DNA from: Undibacterium paludis
Lineage (GTDB): Bacteria > Pseudomonadota > Gammaproteobacteria > Burkholderiales > Burkholderiaceae_D
Assembly: GCF_022568815.1 (NCBI RefSeq)
Contig: NZ_JAKZHX010000006.1
Coordinates: forward strand, 279,541 to 343,540
Length of the DNA stretch: 64,000 nucleotides
Reading direction: 5' to 3'
Positions 57,301-64,000 of the stretch are shown piece after piece (within the stretch, counting starts at the first letter, position 1; each line of letters begins with the position of its first letter). A program made the position numbers and the translations under genes. The notes beneath the pieces were generated by a model. The model was not told the origin of the DNA and ran no database searches. It saw nothing but the letters and a program-made list of their open reading frames with translations.

Positions 57301-58557
57301 GTGCTCGTCTACAGTGCCTGCAAACGCGCTGCGGATGAACTGCTGGGTAAATGTGCTGCCACCAAATTCCCGACAGAAAATGCCGCGACTCTGGCGCAGT
57401 GCGATGCCAGCAGGGCAAGTGCACTAGACACTGTCCTGTCAAACCAGGGGATCAGCCACACTATCAGCACTGACGCAGTAACTTTCCTGACGCAACTGCG
57501 TAGCGGTAATTACAGCACCTACTGGGTCAGCAACGGCGCCAGTGCATTGCCAGAGCCTGCTGCGTCTGAATTGCTGGCCGCGATCAAACGTGGTCAAGGC
57601 TTTATGCTTGACAGCCTGGTGACGGCAACCAATACCCAGTTGGCGCAGTGTTCAGGCGTCACCAATAACGGTGCCTATGCAACAGCCTTGCAACAACTAA
57701 GCCTGGCTGGCGGCGTGTTCAGTGGTGCTGATCTGACCGGACCTGCTACCCAGATCAAACTGGCAACGGCAGGTGGCACGACAGAGGCAACACTGAAAGG
57801 CACAACCACCAGTCCAGGTATCGTCAGCGCCAACTATGGCAATGGCAAAACCCTGGCATTTGGTTTTGACTGGAATGACACCTTGAAAGCGCAAGCCAAT
57901 GAAAGCCGCTGGCCAGCCATGATCAAGCAGAGCCTGGATTATCTGAACCCGGCAACTGTTGATCTGAACGCATTGCTGCCAGGTGACGTCAGCACAATGA
58001 ACAGCACCATCACCAATGCCGGAGCAGCCCAACCTGTACGCATCGTCCAAAGTCTGCCTGCCGGTTCTGTGGTCAAGTCCAGCACGCCAGCCGCCACAAT
58101 AGGCAGCAATGCCAATGGCGACGTCACCGCCACCTGGAACCTGACTGCCGCCTCTGCTGCCGACACAGTAGTATCCGTACGCTGGCAGGCGCCCGTATCT
58201 GCTGGTACCTACAACACCAACCTGGCCGTCAGCATGGTCAACGGTGGCAATGCAACGCCATACAAGTCACAAGACCAGGCAGTCAAGGTACAAAGCGCCA
58301 GCCAGATCAATGCGCAAACCATCAGCTTGATACAAGGTTTGAGTTTGTCAACGCCAGCACAGCTTGCGCAACGCACAGCCATCATTGACTTGCTGAACCA
58401 GGTTAATACCGCCATGGGCAGTAACGGCATGGACAAAGCCCTGCGTCTGCTGATTACGGTACAGGCGAAGATGAAGAACATAGAAACCGGCATAGGCCCG
58501 GCCAGCAAATCCCTGGCCAACCTCATTGCCGTGGTTGAGAGGCAAGTTGCGCGTTAA
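51325..58557 (+). CDS. Giant multidomain secreted protein (2410 residues)
   Basis: GTG start with AGGGG about 8 nt upstream; signal peptide ending SAIAQ (residues 1-29). Domains in order: about 30-290, prenyltransferase/squalene-cyclase-like alpha-toroid repeats (DGSF, DGSW); 293-720, five carboxypeptidase-regulatory-like repeats starting at 293, 380, 459, 547 and 632; about 723-850, CARDB-like; about 853-1305, FG-GAP/VCBS-type propeller (DLDGNGKVS, DLDHDGKPE, DIDGDGIPE); 1310-1425, CARDB-like; 1430-1985, tandem Ig/CARDB-like beta domains; about 1993-2205, a glutamine-amidotransferase-like fold without a clear catalytic triad; then a helical tail. No anchor motif seen. It is cotranscribed with the anchor A gene. 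Confidence 0.85.
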   Translation: MHPFLRTLVRNVFVCLAVLMLITGGSAIAQTSVSIVNGLKWLNTQVQPDGHLAVETSSIAVPLQVRSETAQTLQLLATSPGELNNLIVSDQDASTEYLARKIIAQAAVQGDTSSLVATLVSRINADGGFASAPDYASSVLDTSLSLLALKRAGRTDGVANAIAYLQAVQQTDGSFQLMGRTDIYSSVYALAAYRAHASTFALSASIQSSVNYLLSQQSSPGTWNNSVFLSALAYENLHDFIPAAPMASALQNYILSTQMPDGSWGGDPYQTAVALRALSASQLSPTNPGLGIIKGQLLESQTGLPVAGVKVTLSGAATAELTTAADGTFVFNNQAPGNYTINFILANYSPLNTSTVLKAGQTLDLGVLKLIKAANSTTATIYGVVTNASTGAPIAGATISGASFSAVTDSKGAYQITNLPAGDIAVTVSYAGLQTITSTLHTAAGATLTFSPALSAPSSIKGQVVDSQSGTPLVGVHVVLSGNATVDIVTGSDGSFVFGQQSQGSYSVTIAPPNYGTLTATLTLAGGQAMDLGVLKLTKASNAATGSISGVVVNAANGSPIVGATVSGSGISATTDASGSYQISSVTPGDIQLTVSKTGFKSVITPVRVTAGNNFVFSPSLSVETPVVTSSTVTGLVLDAGTNAPLPGVAIVATDGAGPHTTTSDAQGKFTFSNLVRDKNAGVSLTFSIAQYVDSSNYVLIDGIALVDMGQVRLRKVKAVKLLPDVVVTNVSRVAAMTDPQSLKLTGQVSVSLQNQGAVDIPAGMKLLAFQDTNKNGIYDAGIDQQLGSLVFAETLAVNEIKTVQVQVQGTMPFRDAPISVWADSDQVLIETNKANNVGSTASAAAIKPNPGLFQPKIKWEWKGSPVMPEYTEVMNTPIVLPIQDTNGDGKYDQRDIPGVVFNSFKGVSFYDGVLRAVSGKDGSDLWTVSDPTLRTMPHSSLAGADLDGNGKVSIVAVREGGGLMAIDNTGKLKWLSADRSMGADWLFWGGPSIADLDHDGKPEIVLGNMVFNSDGTTRWKGSSSDYKGVSYGGYSFSALSIVADINLDGNPVVLAGAQAYRGSDGATLWKNTTVGDGLDAVGNFTGDQYPQIAVVGNGKLSLLDHNGNIIWGPVNIPGGGQGGAPIVADIDGDGIPEIGVATASRYTVFRGDGSILWSNVVQDLTSAATSSSAFDFAGNGQAQVVYGDEIALRVYRGADGKSLFETPNSSGTAFEEPVIVDVDGDGHADILIAANQWTFPNGPGIFHGLRAFSDVNNSWVAVRKIWNQHSYHITNINDDGSVPRFEKNSWEVGNNYRLNARVGAPATAVPDITASYIRVNDQGATKPSTFTVRIGNAGLLPILAGTKVAYYSGQAGTGGTLLGTAVTSVDLNVNEYQDVSLSFTGSVADIKTLVVVADDDGTGIHSLEDFDLTNNSVSLNLANLPGKFGITVMADQASYQSNSNAQVSAVVSNLGSLDNNAQVQFSIQTIDGINVASLPAQTIKVVAGAQANVNAVWNTGTTLSGKYQLVAQILDAAGQPYVQAVTALNIVSPGTVLSTKVTVDKISYAPSDTVQLSDTINNLAQNLPVDNIQVVTTVTNPDGTVRFSKTETLAQLPSANSKNYAYSLALAGAPAGQYAVKVVATAGTTTVQSTTSFVVTSSASNGNGLTGTVTVTPSKVQAGSTLTLNFSVNNQGNSALTNQTLSVNIIDPVGQKVIAQFPYTTNLDKGGIFTGNTSWVASASNDTTYVATLTASFGANTVTLAQTNISVTAPQYKLGAVIDNDKTSYAPTDTVKLHDKISNLSTTLAAASLQVQVTVKNPDGSTRFTKTESLTSLAVNAAQDYNYSISLSAAPAGQYTTSVVVSDAGNTVLAQASGGFLVASTATTGSGLKGSITASASQVPVGNTVSFPFTASNQGNADLPNLPLTISITDSSQKALASFPYNTNLGMAAQFSGTTDWVTAGTAGSQYTATLSAKVGSNTLTLAQVSFTLTPSVVSLNIKQAATPWQNVLVYSACKRAADELLGKCAATKFPTENAATLAQCDASRASALDTVLSNQGISHTISTDAVTFLTQLRSGNYSTYWVSNGASALPEPAASELLAAIKRGQGFMLDSLVTATNTQLAQCSGVTNNGAYATALQQLSLAGGVFSGADLTGPATQIKLATAGGTTEATLKGTTTSPGIVSANYGNGKTLAFGFDWNDTLKAQANESRWPAMIKQSLDYLNPATVDLNALLPGDVSTMNSTITNAGAAQPVRIVQSLPAGSVVKSSTPAATIGSNANGDVTATWNLTAASAADTVVSVRWQAPVSAGTYNTNLAVSMVNGGNATPYKSQDQAVKVQSASQINAQTISLIQGLSLSTPAQLAQRTAIIDLLNQVNTAMGSNGMDKALRLLITVQAKMKNIETGIGPASKSLANLIAVVERQVAR

Positions 58558-58584
58558 GCGTGACGGTAAAAACAGAAGAATTGA

Positions 58585-59475
58585 ATGATCATGACATTAC
58601 ACTTACAACAGCCTTTCAACTTCAGCTTACGCCTGCTTGCGCGTAATGCAGTGCTCCTGTGCCTTTCAGCAGGGCTGATCTTGTCGCCAGCCCTGGCGGG
58701 TGCACAACAGATTGACCTCGGCGTCGCAGGGCAATATGCAGCTTTCGTCTTTGGCAATGTTAGCAACATCACCAACGTCGATGGTCGCATGGCAGTCGGT
58801 GGCATACTCAACACCCCTGGCGGCACAGTGGGTGGCAGTGTCAACTACAACGATACCAATCCCGTCATGGTCGTTGCCGGTAATCTCACTTCCTACGGTG
58901 GCAGCCTTGGTAATAACAAAAACAATGCCTATGCTGTGTATGCCGGTACGCTCGGTTCCAAGGCAGCGACCTATCTTGATTTCCGCAAGGTCGCTATCAG
59001 CCCCATTGATTTTGAAGCCGAACGCGCCTACCTGAGCGTGCTGTCGCAGCAGATACGCACCACGCCAGCGACAGGTACGGTCAGCCAGACCTATGCTCGC
59101 GTCACCCTGACTGGCAGCAACCGTGACATAGAAATCTTCAATCTTACCGCTGATCATGTCATCAGCACTCACGACTTTGACCTCGTCAACGTCAAGCCCA
59201 GCGCCTACATTATCCTCAATGTGGCAAGCGACGCCCAGCGTACCCTAAAGTTTGGCATCACCATGACAGAATTCATCAACCGCCACAGCAAGGTTCTCTT
59301 CAATATGTACGATGCTGAATTGATCAACTTTAACAATGCAGGTGTATTTGGCAGCATCCTGGCGCCCTTTGCCTGCATCAAGAATTCAGGCGGCAAGATA
59401 GAAGGTACTGTCATTGCAGCGAGTTGGGATACCAATATGGCAGTCGGTTCCACCCTGTTTGTGCCGACCAATTGA
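58585..59475 (+). CDS. Choice-of-anchor A family secreted protein
   Basis: This 296-residue protein has a signal peptide ending PALAGA (residues 1-40) and a single choice-of-anchor A domain. It contains AAFVFGNVSNITNVDGRMAVGG, RKVAISPIDFEAERAYLSVLS and GSILAPFACIKNSGGKIEGTVIAAS, motifs of the collagen-binding/ice-binding-like fold used by surface proteins. There is no C-terminal anchor. It is 27 bp after the giant gene and 82 bp before paralog 2, so it belongs to the same accessory operon. Role unknown. Confidence 0.85.
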   Translation: MIMTLHLQQPFNFSLRLLARNAVLLCLSAGLILSPALAGAQQIDLGVAGQYAAFVFGNVSNITNVDGRMAVGGILNTPGGTVGGSVNYNDTNPVMVVAGNLTSYGGSLGNNKNNAYAVYAGTLGSKAATYLDFRKVAISPIDFEAERAYLSVLSQQIRTTPATGTVSQTYARVTLTGSNRDIEIFNLTADHVISTHDFDLVNVKPSAYIILNVASDAQRTLKFGITMTEFINRHSKVLFNMYDAELINFNNAGVFGSILAPFACIKNSGGKIEGTVIAASWDTNMAVGSTLFVPTN

Positions 59476-59557
59476 GCTGGTTCAAGACAAGCCAGGCAGT
59501 AAAAAATATTAAAAAAGCGACCCAGTCGCTTGAATGACCCATTAAGAAGAGCACACT

Positions 59558-62500
59558 ATGTTCCGCAACAACACCATACAACGCAGCATCTCCAGTCTGG
59601 TTTTAGTCACCTTTAGCAGCCTGACGCTGTACCCATGTTCGGTAGCGGCACAAGCACGCGCTGTGGCAGACCAGGCAAAGAATGCCTTGGGTGGAAGAAA
59701 TAGTGGCGCAAGTGGGCTTGCGTCAAGCAAATTCCCGGCGCTGGCAACGGGCGGCAACAGCAATGCGGTCACCAAACCAGCAAGTCTAGAGGAACGCCTA
59801 AGCCAGTTACTCAAACAGATCCAGGATGACGTCAAGGCGACAGCGCCAGTAGTCAACGCATCAAGCAATACCCTAGCCAAAACGGGCCTGCTCGCCTTAG
59901 CGGCAACAACCAATAGCAACACCACATTGCTTAACCAGCGTGTCAGCAGCATACGTAATGCCAACACACAGATCAAAGCAATCTACAATGATATAGACCA
60001 AAGCTTTAAAGACACAGAACAGCACCTCAAGGATGCCAAGCTACCCGCAGAGATACTGGCACGTCATCGCAAGGCCGTTAGTGACTATCAAAGCCGCCAG
60101 ACCGAATTCAACAAAATCATGGACAGGGTAGTCCAGGCTGACGACAAGGGGCAGACCAGTGACCGCCAGACAGCCTTGACTGATCTGAGCGGCTTTATGG
60201 ACAAATACCCCAATACCAAACCGCATCAATATACAGACCCCAACAAGCTGCCCTTCGGCAGCCCCAGCAACAAAGTCAGAAAGCCCAACGAAAGCAAGGC
60301 CCAATACCAGGCTAGCCTGTTCCCACCCAAGTATGACAAAGTCATGCTGGCAGGTAAAATTCCCGATGGACTACAACTGGCCCAGGCCACTTTGCCAGCC
60401 ATCCCCACTGCACAAGACACCGCTGAGACAGAAGACGTACAACTGACACCAGCCATCAAGGCCCAGGCAGCCGCTTTGAGCAATAACCCCGTACAAATCT
60501 ATAATTGGGTCAGAAACAACATCAGTTTCATCCCCAGTTACGGCAGCATACAGGGCAGTGAACTGACATTGCAAAACAAACGCGGCAATGCCTTTGATAC
60601 GGCCAGCCTGCTGATAGCCTTGTATCGCTCGGCAGGCATACCAGCGCGCTATGTTTACGGGACAATAGACGTGCCAGCAGACAAAGTCATGAACTGGGTA
60701 GGCGGCGTCACTAAGATTGAAGCAGCGCAGAGTTTGTTAGGGCAGGGTGGCATCCCCAATATCGGCCTCAATAATGGCGGAAAGATTGTTGCTGTACGTA
60801 TGGAGCATGTGTGGGTGGAAGCCTTTGTGGATTACACCCCTAGTCGTGGTGCGGTCAATAAGAATCCAAATACCTGGGTGACTATGGATGCGAGCTTCAA
60901 ACAGTATCAGTTTACTGCGGGTATGGATATCAGGAATAAAGTCCCGGTCAACAGCCAGGATTTACTCACTCAGATACAACAAGGCGCGACTGTCAATGAA
61001 GCAGGTGGTTATGTGCAAAACTTGAATCAGACCAATCTGCAAACGCAGATTAATAGTTACCAGACCCAGGTACAAAACTACATCAACAGCCAAAAAGCCA
61101 ATGCCACCGTGGGTGACGTACTGGGAACACAAAAGATCAAGACAGAAACCTATGGCATCCTGCTGGGGAGTTTGCCTTACAGGGTAGTCACCACAGGCAG
61201 TGAATTCCAGACCCTGCCAGACAATCTGCGCTGGAAGTTCAAGACCAACCTCTACCCGGCAGATGGCATCAGCACCAGCGATACCCCCGTCATCGAATTG
61301 AACCGTAGTACACCGCAACTGGCGGGCAAGAAAATCACGTTAAGCTTTGTGCCAGCGACGCAGGCAGACCAGGATTTGATCAACAGCTATATGCCAAAAG
61401 CACATACGGATGGCACACCAATACAACCAGGCGAACTGCCGACTTCTTTGCCGGGCTATTTGTTGAACATGAAAGCAGAATTCAGGGTGGAAGGGCAGGT
61501 TGTTGCCACCAGTGCCAACAGTTTTGCGATGGGTAGTTCGGTAAAGCAAGCCAACCAGTATTTCAATCCAAGTACGGGTGTCTGGGCCGGTGGGGATGAC
61601 AATGACGTTACTGTGGGTGAGTATGATGCGATTGGGCTTGATTTGCAGGGGGTGAGTCCACAGCAGCTTAAGATTTTGCAAGACAGAATTACGGCCACTA
61701 AAGACAAGCTGACGCAGTTTCAACAAAAGCCAAGTGACACTTCAATAATAAGTAACCTAACGAAGGATGAAATTACTGGTGATTTTCTAGAAGCTGGAAT
61801 CATTAGCTATTTTGTTAATGTGAATGTCAGAGACCACCTAATCGGACTGTCTGAAGATAATGTCTCAATTTTTCGTTTACCCAGTTATGGGCGTGTTTAC
61901 ACTGCTGTGGAACCGAATTATTTTTTTAGTATTATAAGAAATGTCAATTTTCCTGGTTTGATGATTGATATTGACTACCTCCACTCTCAAGTGGAGGTGA
62001 AATATAATGTGAGTACCATTAAGAAGAATTTCGTTCGTCAAATTGGAATGGCTGCATCGGCAGAAGAACATATGACTTTAGAGGCAATAGTCAAAGCGGG
62101 TTCTTTAGCTGATACAGATCAAATACAGGGGATATCGGCAGTAAAAGCACTCGCCGTTGCTGCTAGTCAAGGACAAAAAATATACACACTTAATTCTTCA
62201 AATGCCGCGATTCATAGCTTGGTGCTTCAAAACTTGCAGATCAATCAAGACATAAAATCTGAAATTACTAACGCTTTAGCTGTAGGAAAAGAAGTGACTG
62301 TTCATGAAAGGAATATAAGTACATTTGGGTGGACGGGATGTGGCTATTTGATTACTGATTCAGATACCGGTGCAAGTGCTTATAAGATTTCAGGTGGCGC
62401 AAATGGAGGTTGGGTTGGTCCAACACTAACTGTTTTATTTATGAGTGTTGGCATTTATTTAATGTTAATCCCACTGTTCATTTTATGCTCTGCATATTTA

Positions 62501-62731
62501 TTGCCCATCTTGCTAACTCTTCTTGGATTTCTTCAAGTAATTGCCATTCAAAATATGGAACAAGGCGATACTCGAGGATACTTGGCAAATCTTGGTTACG
62601 GAGAAATGTCTACAGGTATGGCTGCAATTTGGGGTGGACCAATTTTTGGTATTTTGATATTTTTAATCATGTCTTGGTTAAATGTTAAATATGCGTTTTA
62701 CACTGATCGAATTAGGGAGGTATATGTCTAG
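59558..62731 (+). CDS. Secreted pseudo-transglutaminase protein with exchangeable C-terminus (paralog 2)
   Basis: This 1057-residue protein has the same layout as the protein at 47141: signal peptide ending near SVAAQA, helical region, transglutaminase-like core with Ala345 (GNAFD) in place of the nucleophile Cys and with His417 and Asp444 kept, then a beta-rich region. Homology is near-identical in the middle and weaker to residue 951 (KISGGANGG). It then stops. The final 106 residues are a different, hydrophobic domain with two or three predicted membrane helices. The last 8 nt overlap the start of the following membrane gene. Confidence 0.8.
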   Translation: MFRNNTIQRSISSLVLVTFSSLTLYPCSVAAQARAVADQAKNALGGRNSGASGLASSKFPALATGGNSNAVTKPASLEERLSQLLKQIQDDVKATAPVVNASSNTLAKTGLLALAATTNSNTTLLNQRVSSIRNANTQIKAIYNDIDQSFKDTEQHLKDAKLPAEILARHRKAVSDYQSRQTEFNKIMDRVVQADDKGQTSDRQTALTDLSGFMDKYPNTKPHQYTDPNKLPFGSPSNKVRKPNESKAQYQASLFPPKYDKVMLAGKIPDGLQLAQATLPAIPTAQDTAETEDVQLTPAIKAQAAALSNNPVQIYNWVRNNISFIPSYGSIQGSELTLQNKRGNAFDTASLLIALYRSAGIPARYVYGTIDVPADKVMNWVGGVTKIEAAQSLLGQGGIPNIGLNNGGKIVAVRMEHVWVEAFVDYTPSRGAVNKNPNTWVTMDASFKQYQFTAGMDIRNKVPVNSQDLLTQIQQGATVNEAGGYVQNLNQTNLQTQINSYQTQVQNYINSQKANATVGDVLGTQKIKTETYGILLGSLPYRVVTTGSEFQTLPDNLRWKFKTNLYPADGISTSDTPVIELNRSTPQLAGKKITLSFVPATQADQDLINSYMPKAHTDGTPIQPGELPTSLPGYLLNMKAEFRVEGQVVATSANSFAMGSSVKQANQYFNPSTGVWAGGDDNDVTVGEYDAIGLDLQGVSPQQLKILQDRITATKDKLTQFQQKPSDTSIISNLTKDEITGDFLEAGIISYFVNVNVRDHLIGLSEDNVSIFRLPSYGRVYTAVEPNYFFSIIRNVNFPGLMIDIDYLHSQVEVKYNVSTIKKNFVRQIGMAASAEEHMTLEAIVKAGSLADTDQIQGISAVKALAVAASQGQKIYTLNSSNAAIHSLVLQNLQINQDIKSEITNALAVGKEVTVHERNISTFGWTGCGYLITDSDTGASAYKISGGANGGWVGPTLTVLFMSVGIYLMLIPLFILCSAYLLPILLTLLGFLQVIAIQNMEQGDTRGYLANLGYGEMSTGMAAIWGGPIFGILIFLIMSWLNVKYAFYTDRIREVYV

Positions 62732-62939
62732 TGGGAAAATGGATGTTGTTAGTGCAAAGTTGACGCTATTTGCAAGGATAGCAATTGTCCTGCTAATTTT
62801 TGTGGGAGGGAATGCCTTAATTATATTTTCGTCGCATTTTGTTCCAGTTGAATATGCTCGACTCTGGATAGCGATTTTAGGTGCATTGGATTGGATATTG
62901 ACTTGGGCGATATGGAATAAATTAAGCCGTAAACAGTAA
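62724..62939 (+). CDS. Small two-helix membrane protein overlapping paralog 2
   Basis: Start at 62724 (MSSGKMDVV) has GGGAGG 3-5 nt upstream, a very strong ribosome site, and lies within the last codons of paralog 2, so translation is coupled. The 71-residue protein has two hydrophobic segments (about 16-33 and 41-62). No homology recognised. Its place directly after a hydrophobic C-terminal domain fits a small immunity-type partner, which is inference. Confidence 0.75.
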   Translation: MSSGKMDVVSAKLTLFARIAIVLLIFVGGNALIIFSSHFVPVEYARLWIAILGALDWILTWAIWNKLSRKQ

Positions 62940-63002
62940 TTGATCGTTTTTAGTTGTTTGTCTTCCCCTGTTGCCGTGTTCAGCGTTTAGTTAAACCAAA
63001 TC

Positions 63003-63051
63003 CCTCCGCCAGTTCTGCACTTTTTGCAGAAAACAGCGGAGGTTTTGTTTT
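63003..63051 (+). terminator. Rho-independent terminator ending the paralog 2 unit
   Basis: Nested stems CCTCCGC/GCGGAGG (63003-63009 with 63036-63042) and TTCTGCA/TGCAGAA are followed by TTTTGTTTT. It closes the transcript before the orphan gene. Confidence 0.8.
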
Positions 63052-63185
63052 AGTCGAACACTGAGCTGACTATATTTTAATCAGTGCGAACAAAAAACTT
63101 ATTGTGACACTTGCCGGATTTATACAATCATCAATTTCATCGCTTTGACTTTGTTAAATTTGACTTTTAATTAGAAAGGCTTCGA

Positions 63186-63557
63186 ATGAGTATCCAGCTT
63201 TGGGCGGCGTGGGCTATATTGTTGCTTGTGTGTTCTGTTAGTACATATGCTCAATTGTTTGTAAAGCAGTTAAGGCAACTCGCGCGTTGGTTTGGAGTCG
63301 CTGTCTTGATGACATATGTGACAAACGAGTTTTTTGTAATAATTTATTGCGGAAATCATTTAGCTAATTTTGTGGCGCTAAGCTTAACGTGGTTTGTTTT
63401 GTTTTATGCTTTTCCGTTTGTTTATTTTAAGTTTATAGACAAATCCTTGAAAATTAAAAATGGCCACTTGGTTGGTTATTTCGTTTTTTCTTTATTGATT
63501 CTGTTGCCATTTAGTTATATTCAATATTTTAAAATTTCAAAACTATCGTGTGCTTGA
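63186..63557 (+). CDS. Orphan multi-helix membrane protein, unknown function
   Basis: This 123-residue protein is AT-rich in coding sequence with three to four predicted membrane helices (about 5-22, 36-54, 63-82, 95-113). AAAGG precedes the ATG. It follows the terminator of the paralog 2 unit with no large partner gene of its own, and is itself followed by a decayed copy of the same terminator-like repeat. An orphan immunity-type gene is the simplest reading; not proven. Confidence 0.65.
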   Translation: MSIQLWAAWAILLLVCSVSTYAQLFVKQLRQLARWFGVAVLMTYVTNEFFVIIYCGNHLANFVALSLTWFVLFYAFPFVYFKFIDKSLKIKNGHLVGYFVFSLLILLPFSYIQYFKISKLSCA

Positions 63558-63957
63558 ATTCTGTCCTTGCTCTGTTCGGCGTTCGATTAACCACTTATTG
63601 GCATCTGGTTCGATCTGCATTTTTTACAGAAATCGATAGATATTTGGGCTTAGTTGAAAAACATAGGTGAGGTCACCAATTAGCCCTCGGTACTAAAGCA
63701 GTCGAACAGCATACTCGCAACACATTGCGATCAGGTTTACTGCGCCATCACACACTTGTTTCAAAATGCTGCCGTGCCTTTTGCTTCAGCCTGTGGTCGC
63801 GTGAATCGCATCAGTATCCCAAATGGATTAAGCGGAAGCATTGTTGACTTTTCGCGCTGGCGGCTTTACTTCCCCAGGAACATCTCGGTGTCGTTTTGTG
63901 TTCAAACATGAATTGTGTCCGCAAGAATATATATTTAAGTTTTGAGGGGCGTCATTG
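63558..63957. repeat. Degenerate copy of the 62965-63068 repeat, then spacer
   Basis: The segment from about 63565 to 63665 aligns with 62965-63068: GTTCGGCGTTCGATTAACC versus GTTCAGCGTTTAGTTAAACC, then CTGCATTTTTTACAGAAAT versus CTGCACTTTTTGCAGAAAA, and GCTTAGTTGAAAAAC versus TTTAGTCGAACAC. The hairpin is decayed here. Each copy follows a small membrane gene. The rest to 63957 has no gene I can support. Confidence 0.6.
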
Positions 63958-64000
63958 ATGCAAATATTTACAAGTTGGGGGAGAAAAGACTCTCAATTAC
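63958..64000 (+). CDS. Start of a gene cut off by the window; possible TIR-domain protein
   Basis: An ATG with GAGGGG 8 nt upstream opens a frame to the window end, encoding MQIFTSWGRKDSQL. The pattern of Ile-Phe-x-Ser-Trp followed by a Ser resembles the first strand of bacterial TIR-type domains (often FISWSG). Only 14 residues are visible, so this is weak. Confidence 0.35.
   Translation, partial: MQIFTSWGRKDSQL

Noticed and set aside
1..64000. CRISPR arrays
   Set aside because: No regularly spaced short repeats with unique spacers are visible. The repeats in the giant gene are protein-domain repeats.

Overview
The window looks like a chromosomal segment of a betaproteobacterium in the order Burkholderiales, most like Oxalobacteraceae (Undibacterium or a relative). 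That placement is inferred from the AcnD/PrpF form of the methylcitrate cycle, the style of the gene neighbours and moderate GC content; no database search was possible. There is no prophage, CRISPR array or rRNA. One tRNA gene and one decayed insertion sequence are present.

The first 46.5 kb is ordinary core genome. Positions 1-9650 hold a propionate (2-methylcitrate) locus, prpB-prpC-GNAT-acnD-prpF-membrane protein-prpE, behind a textbook sigma-54 promoter and a repeated operator-like heptamer. Next come an HDOD protein, a DUF885 secreted hydrolase, a calcium-loop protein, a chemoreceptor, a fumarylacetoacetase-family enzyme, a periplasmic binding protein and a patatin/beta-barrel protein (9.6-20.8 kb). 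A CysB-like regulator is followed by overlapping HAD and methyltransferase genes, an SCP2 protein, a zinc-ribbon protein and a ferredoxin (21-24.7 kb). CapA-like and beta-CASP metallo-hydrolase genes lead into a fatty-acid beta-oxidation pair (thiolase and FadJ-like protein), which is divergent from a thioesterase and a PaaG-like isomerase (24.7-32.6 kb). A cold-shock gene, a second chemoreceptor, a divergent pair of secreted lipoproteins (HzsA-like and PQQ-propeller), a LysR/dehalogenase/malate synthase group, aquaporin, DUF1415 and aspartokinase fill 32.6-46.3 kb. Propionate, acyl-CoA and glyoxylate metabolism (prp, fad, aceB) are all represented.

From the tRNA-Ser(GCU) gene (46433-46524) onward the character changes. 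A truncated IS21-type element is followed by a 16.5-kb accessory block of secreted proteins. Two paralogous proteins of about 1060 residues carry transglutaminase-like folds in which the catalytic Cys is Ala. They flank a 2410-residue multidomain secreted protein and a choice-of-anchor A protein. The paralogs align to the same residue (Gly951, motif GGANGG) and then become unrelated for their last 106-122 residues, which are hydrophobic. Each is followed by a different small gene: a degenerate class III cyclase-homology protein after the first, and an overlapping two-helix membrane protein after the second. A further orphan multi-helix membrane gene and two related terminator-like repeats follow.

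This arrangement of constant region, swapped C-terminal module, paired small gene and orphan small gene resembles polymorphic secreted toxin/immunity loci. It is my leading candidate for an undescribed system; the function is inference. The window ends inside a gene that starts at 63958 and whose first residues weakly recall a TIR domain.
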